Source: Linyphia triangularis
Lineage: Eukaryota > Arthropoda > Arachnida > Araneae > Linyphiidae
Reading direction: 5' to 3'
NCBI GenBank assembly: GCA_963978545.1
Contig: OZ021722.1
Span: 111,226,827-111,290,826 of the forward strand
DNA: 64,000 nucleotides
Made by a program: the position numbers and the translations under genes. Shown here in pieces: positions 43,227-54,382 of the stretch. Position 1 is the first letter of the stretch. Every line of letters begins with the position of its first letter. The notes beneath the pieces are model-generated. The model was given only the letters and a program-made list of their open reading frames with translations. It was not told the DNA's origin and did not search any database.

Positions 43227-44840
43227 TTACATTTGATTGTCTAAAATCGGTAAAACACAAACACTTGAAACACTTCTCTTATAAATTCCATTTCGAGTCT
43301 TTATCTCAACCACTCTAATGATCCCATCCCTGCCAGGGAATACCTTATGTATCCGACCAATCACCCAAATACATTGAGGAAATTGATCCGATTTGACTAA
43401 TACCACCATACCCTCCTTAATTTCATCCTTTATGGTCCGCCACTTCGTCCTCTGCTGTAAACTGTTTAGATATTCCTTAGACCATTTTTTCCAAATAGTT
43501 TGGACAATTTTGGATAACAACCGCCACCCGGACAATCTATTGGTTTCGATCTGGGAGAAATCTACCTCGGGCAAAGAATTAAGGGGCCGGCCGATTAAGA
43601 AGTGACCGGGGGTCAATACATCAAAGTCATTTGGATCAGAAGAAAGTGGCGAGAGGGGGCGGCTATTTAGGATTGCCTCAATTTGATTACTCACAGTCAG
43701 GAATTCCTCATAAGTAAGCTTGTGATCGCCAATAGTGCGCTTAAAATGAGACTTGAATGATTTCACACCCGCCTCCCACAAACCCCCAAAATTAGGTGAA
43801 CGGGGAGGTATGAAACTCCAAGATATACCCTCTGAGGATAAATAATTAGTGACGGGATCCATCTTAAGTAAGGCAAATACTTTCTTTAATTCTGCAGCTG
43901 CACCACGGTAGTTACCTGCGTTATCAGAAAAGAGATGGCGGCTCAAACCTCTGCGACTGAAAAACCTTTTTAAACATGCTATCATAGCCTCAGTTGTTAG
44001 GTCAGTCAACATTTCAAAATGCACGGCTTTTGTAACAAGACACACCATGATGCACACATAAATCTTATGAAAGGTGCCTTTCCTCTGGTGTTTATATTTT
44101 ATAAGGAACGGACCGCAACAATCTAAACCAGTTTTGGAAAAAGGGGGATTGATTAATACTCTATCTCCAGGCAAGGGTGCCATAAATTGATGCATTTCAT
44201 TTGGTTTAGCTTTAAAACACGTAACACAATTACGAACAATTTTCCTTGCAGTATCTCTACCACACACTGCCCAGTAACGCTGACGGACAATATGCAGCAG
44301 GGTCAATGGACCTACATGCAAGTTCTTTAAATGATAGTATAGAAAGATCATTTCAGTTAGTTTATGACTCTTTGGAAGCAAGACTGGATGTTTAGCATCA
44401 AAGGGCAAGTTTGAGTTATTTAGGCGTCCGCCAACTCTAATAATTTTCTCCTTATCTAAAAACAAAGCTAAACTGTTCATATTAGACTCTTTAAGTGGTT
44501 TATTCTCCTTCAGAAGTTTAAGTTCTTTTGCAAACATTTGATTCTGAGCGCACCTTATGATAAACATCTCAGCCTTCTCCAGCTCATTACTTAAAAGAGG
44601 GCCAACCTTTTTCACATTGAATTTACAATTGAAAACAAATCTAAATATAAATGCAAAAATTCTAATTAATTTCGTAAAAGAATTGGTTATATGAAATATA
44701 CTATCTAAGCAAATAGGAATCATAAAGTCATTTGACTGTCCTTGAGAATCGTTTTTCAATTCAGTTGTAAACTCATCAGTCGAGGACAACGGGATATCAA
44801 TAGGTGTGGGTTCATCTCCATACAAAAACTTAGGCCCATC
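43227..44840 (-). pseudogene. Integrase (and RNase H end) of the BEL element
   Basis: This is an open frame of about 530 codons. The zinc-binding part has H near the H-V-G-P-L segment and C-V-T-C (about 44225-44340). The core has D in G-L-D-C-C-G-P-F (about 44115-44140), D in F-S-D-N-A-G-N-Y (about 43910-43935) and E in G-G-L-W-E-A-G-V-K (about 43762-43790), the usual BEL pattern. A C-terminal module with W-P-type turns and V-V-E-I-K-T follows, ending at TAA 43227. It is separated from RNase H by one in-frame TAG near 44838-44840, where related proteins have two adjacent Trp; a TGG to TAG change explains it. The integrase itself looks intact. Confidence 0.88.
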
Positions 44841-45293
44841 CTACCAGAAAGTAAGACGAGACATCTGATCTGGCCAAACTCCACGTGACACAAGATCTGC
44901 AGGATTATCCGCAGTTTTCACATATCGCCATGAAAATCCTTTTGTTAGCTCTTGGATCCTTGAGACTCTATTGGAAACAAACACCTTTAGAGTAGTTGCA
45001 CAGGAGTGTATCCAAGAGAGCACTGTAGTTGAGTCGCAGTATAATCTAACGCTGTTGATCTCAAAATGCAGAGAAGTCGTAACATTTACAACAAGTCGAG
45101 AGAGTAACTCGGCACCACATAACTCCAGGCGTGGGATAGTTAGAGTCTTTATTGGGGCTACCCTTGATTTGCTACACAAAAGTGAGACCTTGACGTCTCC
45201 CAGGGCGTTTGAAGATCTTAGATAAATCACTGCCCCGTACGCCTCTTTACTAGCGTCGCAAAAACCTACGAGTTGGATGTCAGTGGCCGTCAA
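44841..45293 (-). pseudogene. RNase H of the BEL element
   Basis: The frame contains G-F-C-D-A-S-K-E-A-Y-G (first catalytic Asp, about 45235-45265), P-R-L-E-L-C-G-A (Glu, about 45120-45140) and Y-C-D-S-T-T-V (Asp, about 45010-45040), and ends A-D-L-V-S-R-G-V before the stop. A tandem duplication at about 45281-45300 (AGTGGCCG twice, 11 bp apart on the plus strand) separates it by a frameshift from RT. Without the duplicate the two frames would join. Confidence 0.85.
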
Positions 45294-45898
45294 GTGGCCG
45301 ACTTGACGAGAACCGGGCGAGAGACATGCACCTCCTGCAACGACACCAAGGCAATAGAGAATCTACTCCACTCCTTCTTTACATCGGTAGGAAGATCATC
45401 ATCCCAAGAAACCTTGAGCATCCACAATTTCTGCATGAAAATCTTAGCCTTTACCACTACTGGGGCAAGCAGACCCAATGGATCAAACAGTCTTGCAATG
45501 GCAGACAAGACAGTTCGCTTGTTGATGACATCATGGGCAGACAGTTCATTGACCTTAATGTTAAAACTATCTGTGCCAGGCTGCCAGTTCATTCCCAGGA
45601 CCTTGATTGACTTATCTTTGTCAAACTCAACTGCAGTCATTTCCTCACGAAGTTCTTTCGGAATGGTCTGAAGCAGATTGGAGTTGTTAGAACACCACTT
45701 CCGCAGTTTAAGGCCACCCCTCTCCATCATTTGCATGAGTTGAGATACCAGCCCTGTAGCACACTCCTCTGACTCGGCTCCCGTGAGCAAATCGTCAACG
45801 TAAAAATCCTGAAGCACCGTCCTAGAAGCCAATGGAAGGTGTACTCCTTCATCAATGGCAAGCTGATGCAGTGCTCTGGAACTCAAAAAGGAAACTCA
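45290..45898 (-). pseudogene. Reverse transcriptase, second half, of the BEL element
   Basis: The frame contains F-Y-V-D-D-L-L-T-G, the RT catalytic box (about 45790-45820), then the connection domain with R-L-F-D-P-L-G. It is in the same frame as the upstream gag-protease-RT frame and is separated from it by a single TGA at 45896-45898. The lower end is cut by the 11-bp duplication. Confidence 0.88.
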
Positions 45899-48406
45899 TG
45901 CAAAACCGTAGGTCACTGTTAAAAGTTTAAACTCATTGATCTGTCCGCCAGGATCGTCTCTCCAGAAGATTCTCTGAAAGTTACAATCATATCTGTGAAG
46001 TCTAAACTGACGGAACATTTTCTCGACGTCAGCAACCATTACGACCTGATGAGTCCGGAATCTGAGCAGAATAGGAAATAGGTCATTCTGAATTTTAGGG
46101 CCAACCATTAAGATATCATTCAGGGACTTGCCAGAATCCGACTTCGCTGAGGCATCAAATACCACACGTATCTGACTTGTAGAGCCATGAGTCTTGAAGA
46201 CTGCATGGTGTGGGAGATAATAGCATCCCACTGATGAAGCCTCTGACACGGGAACCCTTTCCATATGGCCCAGTACAGCGTACTCTTTCATAAAGTCTTT
46301 ATACTGCCGATATATTTGTGGTTTAGAAATCAATTTACGCTCGACAGCTTTAAAACGCTGCAGCGCCAAGTCTCTGGAGTTGCCAAGTTCTGACGTCGAT
46401 GCAGAGAAAGGTAATCTTACGACGTATCTACCAGCCTCATCCCTAGAGTGAGTTTTTAAAAAATGCTCCTCGCACTGCGAATCCTCATTCCTTTGATCAT
46501 CTACATCTGAATGGTCACCAACAGACTCAACTTCCCAAAACTTTGTCATAACCGAACTCAAGTCATCAATTTCAGAAATTAAACCACAATAACCTGTACT
46601 CAACCCATTTTCCAAGTCAACCTCTTCAAAACTACCTCCAACAATATATCCAAAGACAGTATTTTGCATTGAAAGCTCAGAATTGTTAAGTTTTATGGTA
46701 CCTGAGCGCAGAAATTCGAAGAAACACTCAGCTCCCAGTAACATGTCAATTTTTCCAGGGGCGTAGAACTCAGGATCAGCAAACCTCAAATTCTTAGGCA
46801 GAATACTTAGTGGGATATTTAACCTTTTAGTTGGGGTAACATCAGTTATCTTTGGAACAATGAGAAAAGTTAACGTCCTTGCGAAATCTCCCTCAGCATT
46901 TGCAATAGTAGCAAGGACACTCCCCTTGACGTTTATAGCATTTCCGCCCAAGCAAGAAATAAGAACATTGGTTTTCTCTCTCTTAACAGCTAAAGCAACA
47001 GAGCATTCCACAGTCATGAAATTGGATTGGGAACCCCCATCGATCAAAACCCTACAAGGTTGGAGATTACCAAAACTATCCTTTACATAGACAATGGCTG
47101 TAGACAGAACTACAGTTTTCCTATTCAAGCCACTTGAACTAGTACCAGAAAACACTTGCTGTGTTGGCTCACAATCATCGGCACGGGCCGAAGGAGGGAG
47201 ATCGGAACTCACACCTGCATGTGGTAAACCATTTCCTGTGACACGAGGCCTCTCCTCAAAATGAAGCAAAGAATTGTGTCTTTTCTGACACTTACTACAT
47301 GAGAATCTAGATTGACATTTGTTAACTCTATGGGGATTTAAACAGTTAAAACACAGCTGATGACCTTTCACGGTCTCAATTCTTTCATCTACGGTCATCT
47401 TTTTGAAGTTAGGGCAAGCGCCAAGATAATGGTTACTATTAGTCTTGCATATCACGCATTTTTGTCCTCTAACGCCAGAAACCAAAGCTCGAGAGGTGTT
47501 TTTAAAACTGTTATTTCGATATCCCTGATTACTAACAGAATGACGGAACGGTGGAAATTCGTTTTTATTAGTCTTGCTCCTAGACGCTACGTAGATGTCA
47601 CAACACTTTGACATTTCGGTAGGTCTGTACCAAGTTTCACCTTGTTTTACGCCTATGTGGGTTTTTAATTCACTATCTAAGGCACTGTTGAGTTTATCTG
47701 AAACCATTAGTTCACACAGTCCTCTGAAGTCATCGACTTTACGCAACTGACAATAATAGTCAAATGTTGCACCTAACCTGGACGCAAATTGCGTATATGT
47801 TTCATTCGGGAATTTTTGTGTTTTACGGAAGTTATGCAAAATCTCTTGAGGAGAGCTCTGAAACTCCCTCAAGACAGTGTCTTTCAATTTGGAATAATTA
47901 CTTAGTTCTTCCGAGGTTAAATATACTAACAAATTGGTAACTTTCTCGCCCAAAATATTTAGCAGGATTTCGGCTTTAAATTCATCGGGCACCTTCTTAA
48001 TTAAGAAGGCTTTCTCAATAGATTGGAAAAAGAGGTTAAAACTCTCCGGTCGTGTGGGTATTGCTATTGATAAAGTTTTAACACTTTTAATTAAATTCTC
48101 TAAACTGGAATTCGAAAATTCGGTCTCCGTTTTAACTTCAGTACCCGGCATTTCCGTTTGCAATTTTCTTAGCTCAATTTCTTTTTCCAGGATCTCTTTT
48201 CTTAATTCGGATTCCTTCCTCAAGCGCTCGATTTCCTCAAGAACCAAATTCACGATTTCATCAAACTGTTCTCTTTCATTTCGGAAGAGGTCACAGTTTT
48301 CGATGACCTCTCTGAGGGAATGTATGGTTAGTTTACCACACACCTCTAGGTCTAGCTCCTCTACAATTGCCACCAACTCACTCTTTTTGTATCTCGGCAA
48401 TGCCAT
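45896..48406 (-). CDS. Gag, protease and first half of RT of the BEL element
   Basis: The frame is uninterrupted for about 836 codons from ATG 48406 (an in-frame ATG also lies at 48412). The gag part has a basic/acidic helical start (about 48280-48150), a capsid-like region with F-F-Q-S-I-E-K-A-F, and Cys/His arrays at about 47460-47240 (C-V-I-C-x5-H-x4-C, C-F-N-C-x3-H-x4-C, C-S-K-C). Protease has L-I-D-G-G-S-Q at about 47040, where most relatives have D-S-G-S. RT starts around 46250 and includes V-V-F-D-A-S-A-K and V-A-D-V-E-K-M-F-R-Q-F with the first catalytic Asp (about 46030). The frame ends at TGA inside the RT palm (45896-45898). Gag and protease could still be made; RT would be truncated. 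Confidence 0.88.
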   Translation of the reverse strand: MALPRYKKSELVAIVEELDLEVCGKLTIHSLREVIENCDLFRNEREQFDEIVNLVLEEIERLRKESELRKEILEKEIELRKLQTEMPGTEVKTETEFSNSSLENLIKSVKTLSIAIPTRPESFNLFFQSIEKAFLIKKVPDEFKAEILLNILGEKVTNLLVYLTSEELSNYSKLKDTVLREFQSSPQEILHNFRKTQKFPNETYTQFASRLGATFDYYCQLRKVDDFRGLCELMVSDKLNSALDSELKTHIGVKQGETWYRPTEMSKCCDIYVASRSKTNKNEFPPFRHSVSNQGYRNNSFKNTSRALVSGVRGQKCVICKTNSNHYLGACPNFKKMTVDERIETVKGHQLCFNCLNPHRVNKCQSRFSCSKCQKRHNSLLHFEERPRVTGNGLPHAGVSSDLPPSARADDCEPTQQVFSGTSSSGLNRKTVVLSTAIVYVKDSFGNLQPCRVLIDGGSQSNFMTVECSVALAVKREKTNVLISCLGGNAINVKGSVLATIANAEGDFARTLTFLIVPKITDVTPTKRLNIPLSILPKNLRFADPEFYAPGKIDMLLGAECFFEFLRSGTIKLNNSELSMQNTVFGYIVGGSFEEVDLENGLSTGYCGLISEIDDLSSVMTKFWEVESVGDHSDVDDQRNEDSQCEEHFLKTHSRDEAGRYVVRLPFSASTSELGNSRDLALQRFKAVERKLISKPQIYRQYKDFMKEYAVLGHMERVPVSEASSVGCYYLPHHAVFKTHGSTSQIRVVFDASAKSDSGKSLNDILMVGPKIQNDLFPILLRFRTHQVVMVADVEKMFRQFRLHRYDCNFQRIFWRDDPGGQINEFKLLTVTYGFA

Positions 48407-49147
48407 TTGCAAGAATACGAGTATTCAAGAAAATGCTCAAATGCGAAAAAATGGAGAAAACACCGAAAAATACCTTCAAAAGCCCACGAAGTCAAAAAAC
48501 GCGAGAAAACGTTCCCAATATATCTAAAGTCCTATCAAATCCTAACTCTATACAACCATTACAAAAAGGTAACAGCTCACGGAACCTGTCCAAGACCCAG
48601 GCTAAGCGTTAAAACGTGTCACCCATAAACAATATGCAAACACTGCACATAGAACCGAATGTAGTAAAATAACTAAGTTAATAACTCCCGACAAATTCAA
48701 AGAACAACAGGTAAACACGACAAACTCAGCACTGCAAACACGCACAACAGAATTAACGCAGCAAGTAAACGCACAGAAAAGCTCAAAGGAACAGCAAGCA
48801 CAACTCACGGAAAAGTCAAGGCAAAGCAAATAAACACACGACAAACCCAAGGCAAGGCAATACACGGCAGACTCAAGGCACAGTAGACGCAACTTACGGA
48901 AAACTCAAGGCAAAGCAAGTAAACACACGGAAAACTCAAGGCACAGTAGACTCAACTCACGGAAAACTTAACGCAGCAGTTGAGCACACGAAAAACTACA
49001 CTAGCAATCAAACACTCATAACTCATAGGAAAGTAAGCACGACTCACAGGGAACCTGACAAAAGGCAAAATTCCGTTCAGTTCACAAACTCGATTCAATA
49101 TCCCAAACTCCGTTCAAAGTCCTAAATCTCCGGCTGGTGGACCACTT
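48407..49147 (-). other. Leader of the BEL element with imperfect repeats and primer-site candidate
   Basis: Between the 5' LTR and gag there is no open frame of note. Around 48740-49000 the plus strand repeats blocks such as CGGAAAACTCAAGGCA and AAACACACG several times. Next to the LTR the minus strand reads AAG and then TGGTCCACCAGCCGGAG (about 49145-49129), a plausible primer-binding site. It shares TGGTCC and GCCGGAG with the complement of tRNA-Tyr ends, but differs between them, so the tRNA is not assigned. Confidence 0.55.
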
Positions 49148-49394
49148 TGTTGTAGCTGGAATATTGACTTTTCCTCGAAGTGGACTGTATTTAAATTAGC
49201 TCAAAACAATCTTGCTTAAAACCTTTATTACAGTTATAAAAACATCGATGTAAAAGACCAGCAATAAAAGAGGGCTCGCAATTCTGTGAATTGACTATAT
49301 ATCAAAAAAGGGGCGTCTTTACAATCAATGACGGTGACAGTTAAAGGTTACATTTTACTGACAGTTAAGCACAGTTCATTGACGCGCGTTAACA
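49148..49394 (-). repeat. 5' LTR of the BEL element
   Basis: Identical by eye to 42898-43144. It is followed by CACCT, the second half of the target duplication. Confidence 0.92.
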
Positions 49395-49734
49395 CACCTA
49401 AAGCAATCGAGAAATTTCGAGATGTTTCTTTTCCGACGAATTGACTGGAAATTTCGGGAATGTCTCTCGCGCCAAGTATAAATAAGACTGGAGATCGGGA
49501 AAGTTTTCAGATTGACTTCGGACTTTGATGAAAGCTGTTCGCTTTGTTTACCTATTGGAGTGAGCTTGTATAATCGCTGTATTCGAAGTTGTTTTCGTTG
49601 AAGCTTGTGTTGAAGCTTAAGAGTGATTACACTGTTTCCTTTGAATAAATTCTGTGAGTTTTCTGAAGTGAATAAATAGTAGTTTTTATCTTAAAAACTG
49701 TGCCATCATTGCCTCAGTGGAAAAATTCATAACG
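49395..49734 (+). repeat. 3' LTR of the gypsy element, second part
   Basis: It continues the LTR after the BEL insertion, beginning with the duplicated CACCT, and matches 37424-37764 with several substitutions, including the last base. TTAT follows at 49735-49738. Confidence 0.9.
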
Positions 49735-51467
49735 TTATTTATAAAATGAAAAAATCACATGATTCAGTAAAATTTTTAAGGAATAACTTATTGAAATTGC
49801 TTAAAAAATGTTGTTTTAAATAAATGTAATTTAAGAAAGTAATTTTTTTTTTTAAAAAGGATGCTCTTGAAAACCACACCAAACATATGTTCCACGATTC
49901 CAAACACGTTAGACTGATTAAAAAAATGTAAAATAAAACTGCTTTATTTGTATAAAATAATATATTTTTTTTTTTGTAATTTCAAGAAATTCTGTTCCGA
50001 TTCACCCCGCTGCGCTGTTTCTATTCACCCCATTTTACGATATTTGAACGTTGTGCGATTTTCCACACCTCTAGTTTACCTTGAATTAATCTGTGGTAGT
50101 TTTCAAAAGTCGTCTACTATACGGTCCCTTAAAGTGAGCGTTTTTTACATTTTCGCTAAAAAATCGAGAACTAAAAGTCAAAATGGAAAGAAAAAAATTG
50201 TGGGGGGTTTTAGACCATGGTAAATCTAATGAAAGCAAAAAAAATATATATGTTTCTATTTAAAAAAAAATTATATTGTTTTATCAATTAATAATTAATT
50301 ATTAAAAAAGAAATTGATGCAACAGTTGATTGTTATTTATGTTTGGCCATTTAAATAAACTATCTTCTGGAAAAAAAATTACTGAAATATATTAATTATT
50401 TAAGTATTTATAGCCAAAAAACCAACTTTTTTATTTAAGATTAATTTATCATTTTCTTTTTATCATTTAAATTACAAACCATTCATTAGAAAATTACGAA
50501 TTTTTGTATTTCGACATTTTTTTGGATGCTGAATCCAAATATGGATAATATTATGAGGTTGCTATTGAACTTTTTAAAGTTTGGTTCTGTTTTAATATGT
50601 AGATGACCCCTCATGACAAAAGACAAAAAAAAAAAAAAAAACTACATGCAATTATTAAAAACCTTCCACTATTTACAACGGTACCTTTTGTTTGTTATTT
50701 CAACAATTAGAGCACAAGATGTAGCCATTGTTCTGATTTTTTTTTGGGGTACTGTACTTAGGCAATCAGAATTTAGCAGGCTAGTGTTATTCTCATTCAT
50801 TTGTTTCAGCTACATTGCACTCATTGCACTGAATTAAGATTAATTTTATAAAAACTGTAGACTGCCAAGTACTGATTGCCTATGTACAAGTACCTCAATC
50901 GTACATTGTGTACAAGTACCCCAAAGAAACTAAACTCGGCCGCTTGGTGACAAACATTAGATTTTTTAACTTTTTCTGGCTGACTTGGTGGTTGTTGTTT
51001 GTTTGGGAAGATATCAATTATTTTGTAGAGTTTGCTTGTTATAACTTAACTGTAATAGAGCCATGCTTTCCATTAATCTTTCACATTAATTGACCATCCC
51101 TAACAAATTTGCCAAGGTTTTCAGTTACTCACATATTAAGTCAAAATATTTTTTTTCCAAACTGCTTGATTTCCCTTTATTCATATAAATTCGGTTTTAA
51201 CCATCGCCAAATACGAAAATATAATCTTACCACTTTGATTAATGTCTATTTGAGTAATCTCCGCACGACATATTTAATACGCATCATTGTCACACTTGAT
51301 CATAAAATTTCAAAGACTAGGAGTGTGGAACATCACACAATTTTCAATTACTCTTTAATACTAGTCACAGAGTTTAAATTTGACATGGATCAGTGTAATT
51401 AGCTATTTTCGTTTTCTTATTTTCAATACTTAAAAAAAAAATGCCAGTTTGGCAATATTTTTGGTAA
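49735..51467. other. AT-rich stretch holding an unoccupied hAT target; no gene seen
   Basis: From about 50880 to 51070 the sequence matches, inverted, the DNA on both sides of the hAT element at 35447-36552. CAAGTACC at 50913-50920 is the single-copy form of its 8-bp duplication. About 51310-51450 resembles the interior of that hAT element. Frames such as 49948-50223 have no recognised domain. Confidence 0.6.
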
Positions 51468-52621
51468 TCAGACGAAACGGTCGCTTAGCCGCCAATCTTA
51501 AAAAAGGCAGAAACGACAGTAAGTATCTATTCTCTGCACAACTTTCAGCGAAAAAGCCGAAATCGACTATTTTCTAGCGCGCTTACGAAACTTCACATAA
51601 TTATACAAAAAATACCATAGATTCGTCTCAGTGATATCTTTCAAAGAAAAAAAAATTGAGTACCTAGGATAAAAGACAACGAAGAAAAAAAATATTGAAA
51701 TTTCCAAAACGAAATAAAAAAACGAGTTCTAGCCCGATTTTGATGTAAAAATTTAGACAAACGTACAGCCCTAACTAAGCTATAGATCTTCAAACGGATT
51801 GAATTATAAGATGCGGAATGTTTCAACTTAAAATCCTACGCTGGTTTGAACTTCATTAAATAATTCTTTCTATTTTTAATTAATTTAAAACAGCTTGTAA
51901 TTGAGGTTCAAATATATATGCCAAAAGTTGCCAAACAGGTTTGCTATCATTTCGAAGTTAGTTTTTCCGACATGTTAGGCTTAAATGAGAACGAACGTAA
52001 GGTTAAAGTATAGGTAGAACGAATTGGACTATAACTATATGGCTTATAACATCTTTAAAATTTAAATAATTTAATTTTTGAAGAGACAGAATTAAAGAGA
52101 AATATTTGTTCTTCAAGTTGCATGTGTTATTTGAACTGTATGACAATTTAGAGAGAGTTAAGTTTCAAAAACATTTTAATTTCCGGAAATCTCCATTGAA
52201 AAATGAAAACAATCTTATTTTGTTGCAAGATACTATGGGCTGAATACAAAGTATAAATGTGGAGGTTATGCGAGCTGACGTCACAGTCAATTCATTACAG
52301 AGGACTAAATGAACCACGCATTACGATTGGCTAATGGAATTTGCAAAAATGTAATTCGTTTTTAAAGGTGTGTTGATTTTTACTTTCCGTTGTAAAATGA
52401 AATTGTAGAATCATATATCATCAAAATTATAATTTCATAGTAAATTTTAAAATTGTTGTTAAGAACATATTTTAAATTTTGTCAAATATCAATGGGTTAT
52501 TATGTGAACCAAAATAATGCTTGGTATAATAAAAATAATTTATACTGCAATATTTATTAGACTGTAAAAAACTTGTAATATTTATTTGTAACAATTTATT
52601 AGAATAAACTTTCAATGGGAT

Positions 52622-52908
52622 TGTCGTGATGGCTAGTTAGTGTATGTAATTATAAATATTAAATAAGCAATACATATTGCACGTTACTTAATGAAGTCTA
52701 TTATTTAAGGAAAAACTTTACAGGCATTTTACGTTATTGTAAGCAGTACAACAGCGAGGTTTCATTAGCACGCTACCGGAAAAGAAGCAAGTAAAAAAGG
52801 TGGATTGTTCGAATCCGAAGTAGTATTAATCCAACCGCACCGTAGTAGAAGTTATAGTTATTACGACGTCGCATAATGTCTGTTCATCATGACGTCATGT
52901 CCACTGCA
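52622..52908 (-). repeat. 3' LTR of the deleted gypsy element
   Basis: 287 bp, TG...CA ends. It is the 3' LTR in the sense of the element, which reads on the minus strand. Confidence 0.92.
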
Positions 52909-52922
52909 CACTCCCTCCCCAG
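52909..52922 (-). other. Polypurine tract of the deleted gypsy element
   Basis: CTGGGGAGGGAGTG on the minus strand, adjacent to the 3' LTR. Confidence 0.8.
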
Positions 52923-52924
52923 TG

Positions 52925-54382
52925 TCAAACGTATGACACGAGATGCCTTGGGAAGTGCACTCGTCGACCTGATCGAGTTGTCACAGGCTTGCTCAATAGA
53001 ACCCTGGAGCTTTCTAGTTCACTTGTAGAGGCTGAAGTATTGTGCGTTGCTGGTGCATTGGCCGTGGCTGGAGCACTGGGCGTTGCTGGCGCATTGACCG
53101 TGGCCGGAGCACTGGGCGTTGCTGTCGCATTGACCGTGGCTGGAGCACTGGGTGTTGCAGGGTTCACCGCGCTGTCAGGCTCTTGTGAAAAAAAACGCTG
53201 GTTTCAGCCTGTCTAAGGATATAGTTCGTCTGCTACCCTTGATGTCGATGTCAAATGTCTTATTTGACCTGTGCAGGACTTTGTACGGTCCATTGTAGGG
53301 GGCCTGCAGATTTCCTCGGACAAAGTCCTGGCGAATAAAGACGTGTGTGCAGTCTTTCAAGTGTGGATGGACGAAGACTGATCTCCTTCCATGGCTTGAT
53401 GTTGGCTACGGTCTGATCTGTGCAAAATGGTTCCTTAGATCCTCTATTACCTGTTTGTGGTCAGTTTCTGTTGGTGTTGGGTCGAAGAACTCTCCCGGCA
53501 GGCACAGCGTCGTTCTTTAGACCAGCTCTGCTGTTGATGGTCATCCCTCAGCGCTGTCCGGAATCCCAGGAGTATGGTTGGCAATGCCGATGACCAGTTC
53601 GGAGTTTCGTAGGCTTTTATGGCTGCCTTCAGGGGTCGGTGCATCTGCTCGATGAGTCCGATAGCTTGGGAGTGGTATGGTGAAGAACGGATTCGCTGGA
53701 TACCAAGTAGGTTGGTGAGGCTCTGGAAAAGTCGACTTTCGAACTGCCGGCCCTGATCAGTGGTTATGCGAGAAGGTACTCCGAATCTGGATATCCATGT
53801 GCTGAAAAAAGCAATAGCGACAGTCTCTGCTGAGATGTCAGCTACAGGGACAGCTTCCGGCCAGCGTGTAAATCTGTCGATCATGGTCAAGCAATAAGAT
53901 TTTCCATTTGATGGGGGCAAAGGCCCAACCAAATCCAAGTGGACATGGCCAAATCTATCCGCCTGGCCAGGGAATTTGCCTAACGGGGTTCTGGTGTGTT
54001 TCGTGACCTTACATTTTTGGCAAGCTATGCATGTTCTTGCCCATTGATTGCAATCGGAATTAATTGAAAGCCAAGTGAAACGAGAACGTACCAATTTTGA
54101 TGTTGCTTTTATTCCTGGGTGTGATAATTTGTGAATGGAATCGAAAATCACCTTACGGAATTTTTCTCTTATATAAGAGCGCACATTTCCGGTGGAAATA
54201 TCGCAAAAGAGTGGGATATCAGTTCCAGGTAAAGTTACTTTTTTTAGTTCCAAACCGTTTTTAAAATCCTTCAAAAGCTTAAGCAACTCAATATCGTTTT
54301 TCTGACTTTTTGCGATTTCACCATAATCGATTGGTGAAGGCATTTTGATCGTGGCTATTCGCGACAGAGCGTCTGTTGAGCG
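52925..54382 (-). pseudogene. RNase H end, integrase and C-terminal tail of the deleted gypsy element
   Basis: The minus-strand frame starts just inside the deletion with the D-A-L-S-R end of RNase H (about 54370-54355). Integrase follows: H...H in H-K-L-S-H (about 54215-54200), C-I-A-C (about 54040), then D in H-L-D-L-V-G-P-L (about 53940), D in T-D-Q-G-R-Q (about 53760) and, 35 residues on, E in G-L-I-E-Q (about 53655), all kept. The frame is lost near 53530. A GPY/F module (A-P-Y-N-G-P-Y-K-V) is at 53175-53360. The last frame, 52925-53167, has about five Ala/Pro/Thr-rich repeats of 9-11 residues and ends R-R-V-H-F-P-R-H-L. Integrase alone is nearly intact. Confidence 0.85.

Larger units (their letters stand above)
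42898..49394 (-). mobile_element. BEL/Pao LTR retrotransposon, complete but with broken pol
   Basis: Two 247-bp LTRs (42898-43144 and 49148-49394) look identical by eye and are flanked by an exact 5-bp duplication, CACCT (42893-42897 and 49395-49399). On the minus strand the order is primer site, leader, gag, protease, RT, RNase H, integrase, polypurine tract. The identical LTRs mean a recent insertion, yet pol has one TGA, one TAG and an 11-bp duplication. The element probably moved with proteins supplied in trans, or lost pol very recently. Confidence 0.92.
37301..49734 (+). mobile_element. Ty3/gypsy retrotransposon, full length, with a BEL/Pao element nested in its 3' LTR
   Basis: The 464-bp 5' LTR (37301-37764) is followed by a primer-binding site, gag, and pol in the usual order protease, RT, RNase H, integrase. 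A purine tract and a 3' LTR (42770-42897 plus 49395-49734) complete the element. The 3' LTR is split by the BEL element at 42898-49394. TTAT at 37297-37300 and 49735-49738 is a likely 4-bp duplication. Gag and pol carry stops, frameshifts and an altered integrase active site, so the copy is inactive. It predates the BEL insertion. Confidence 0.9.
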
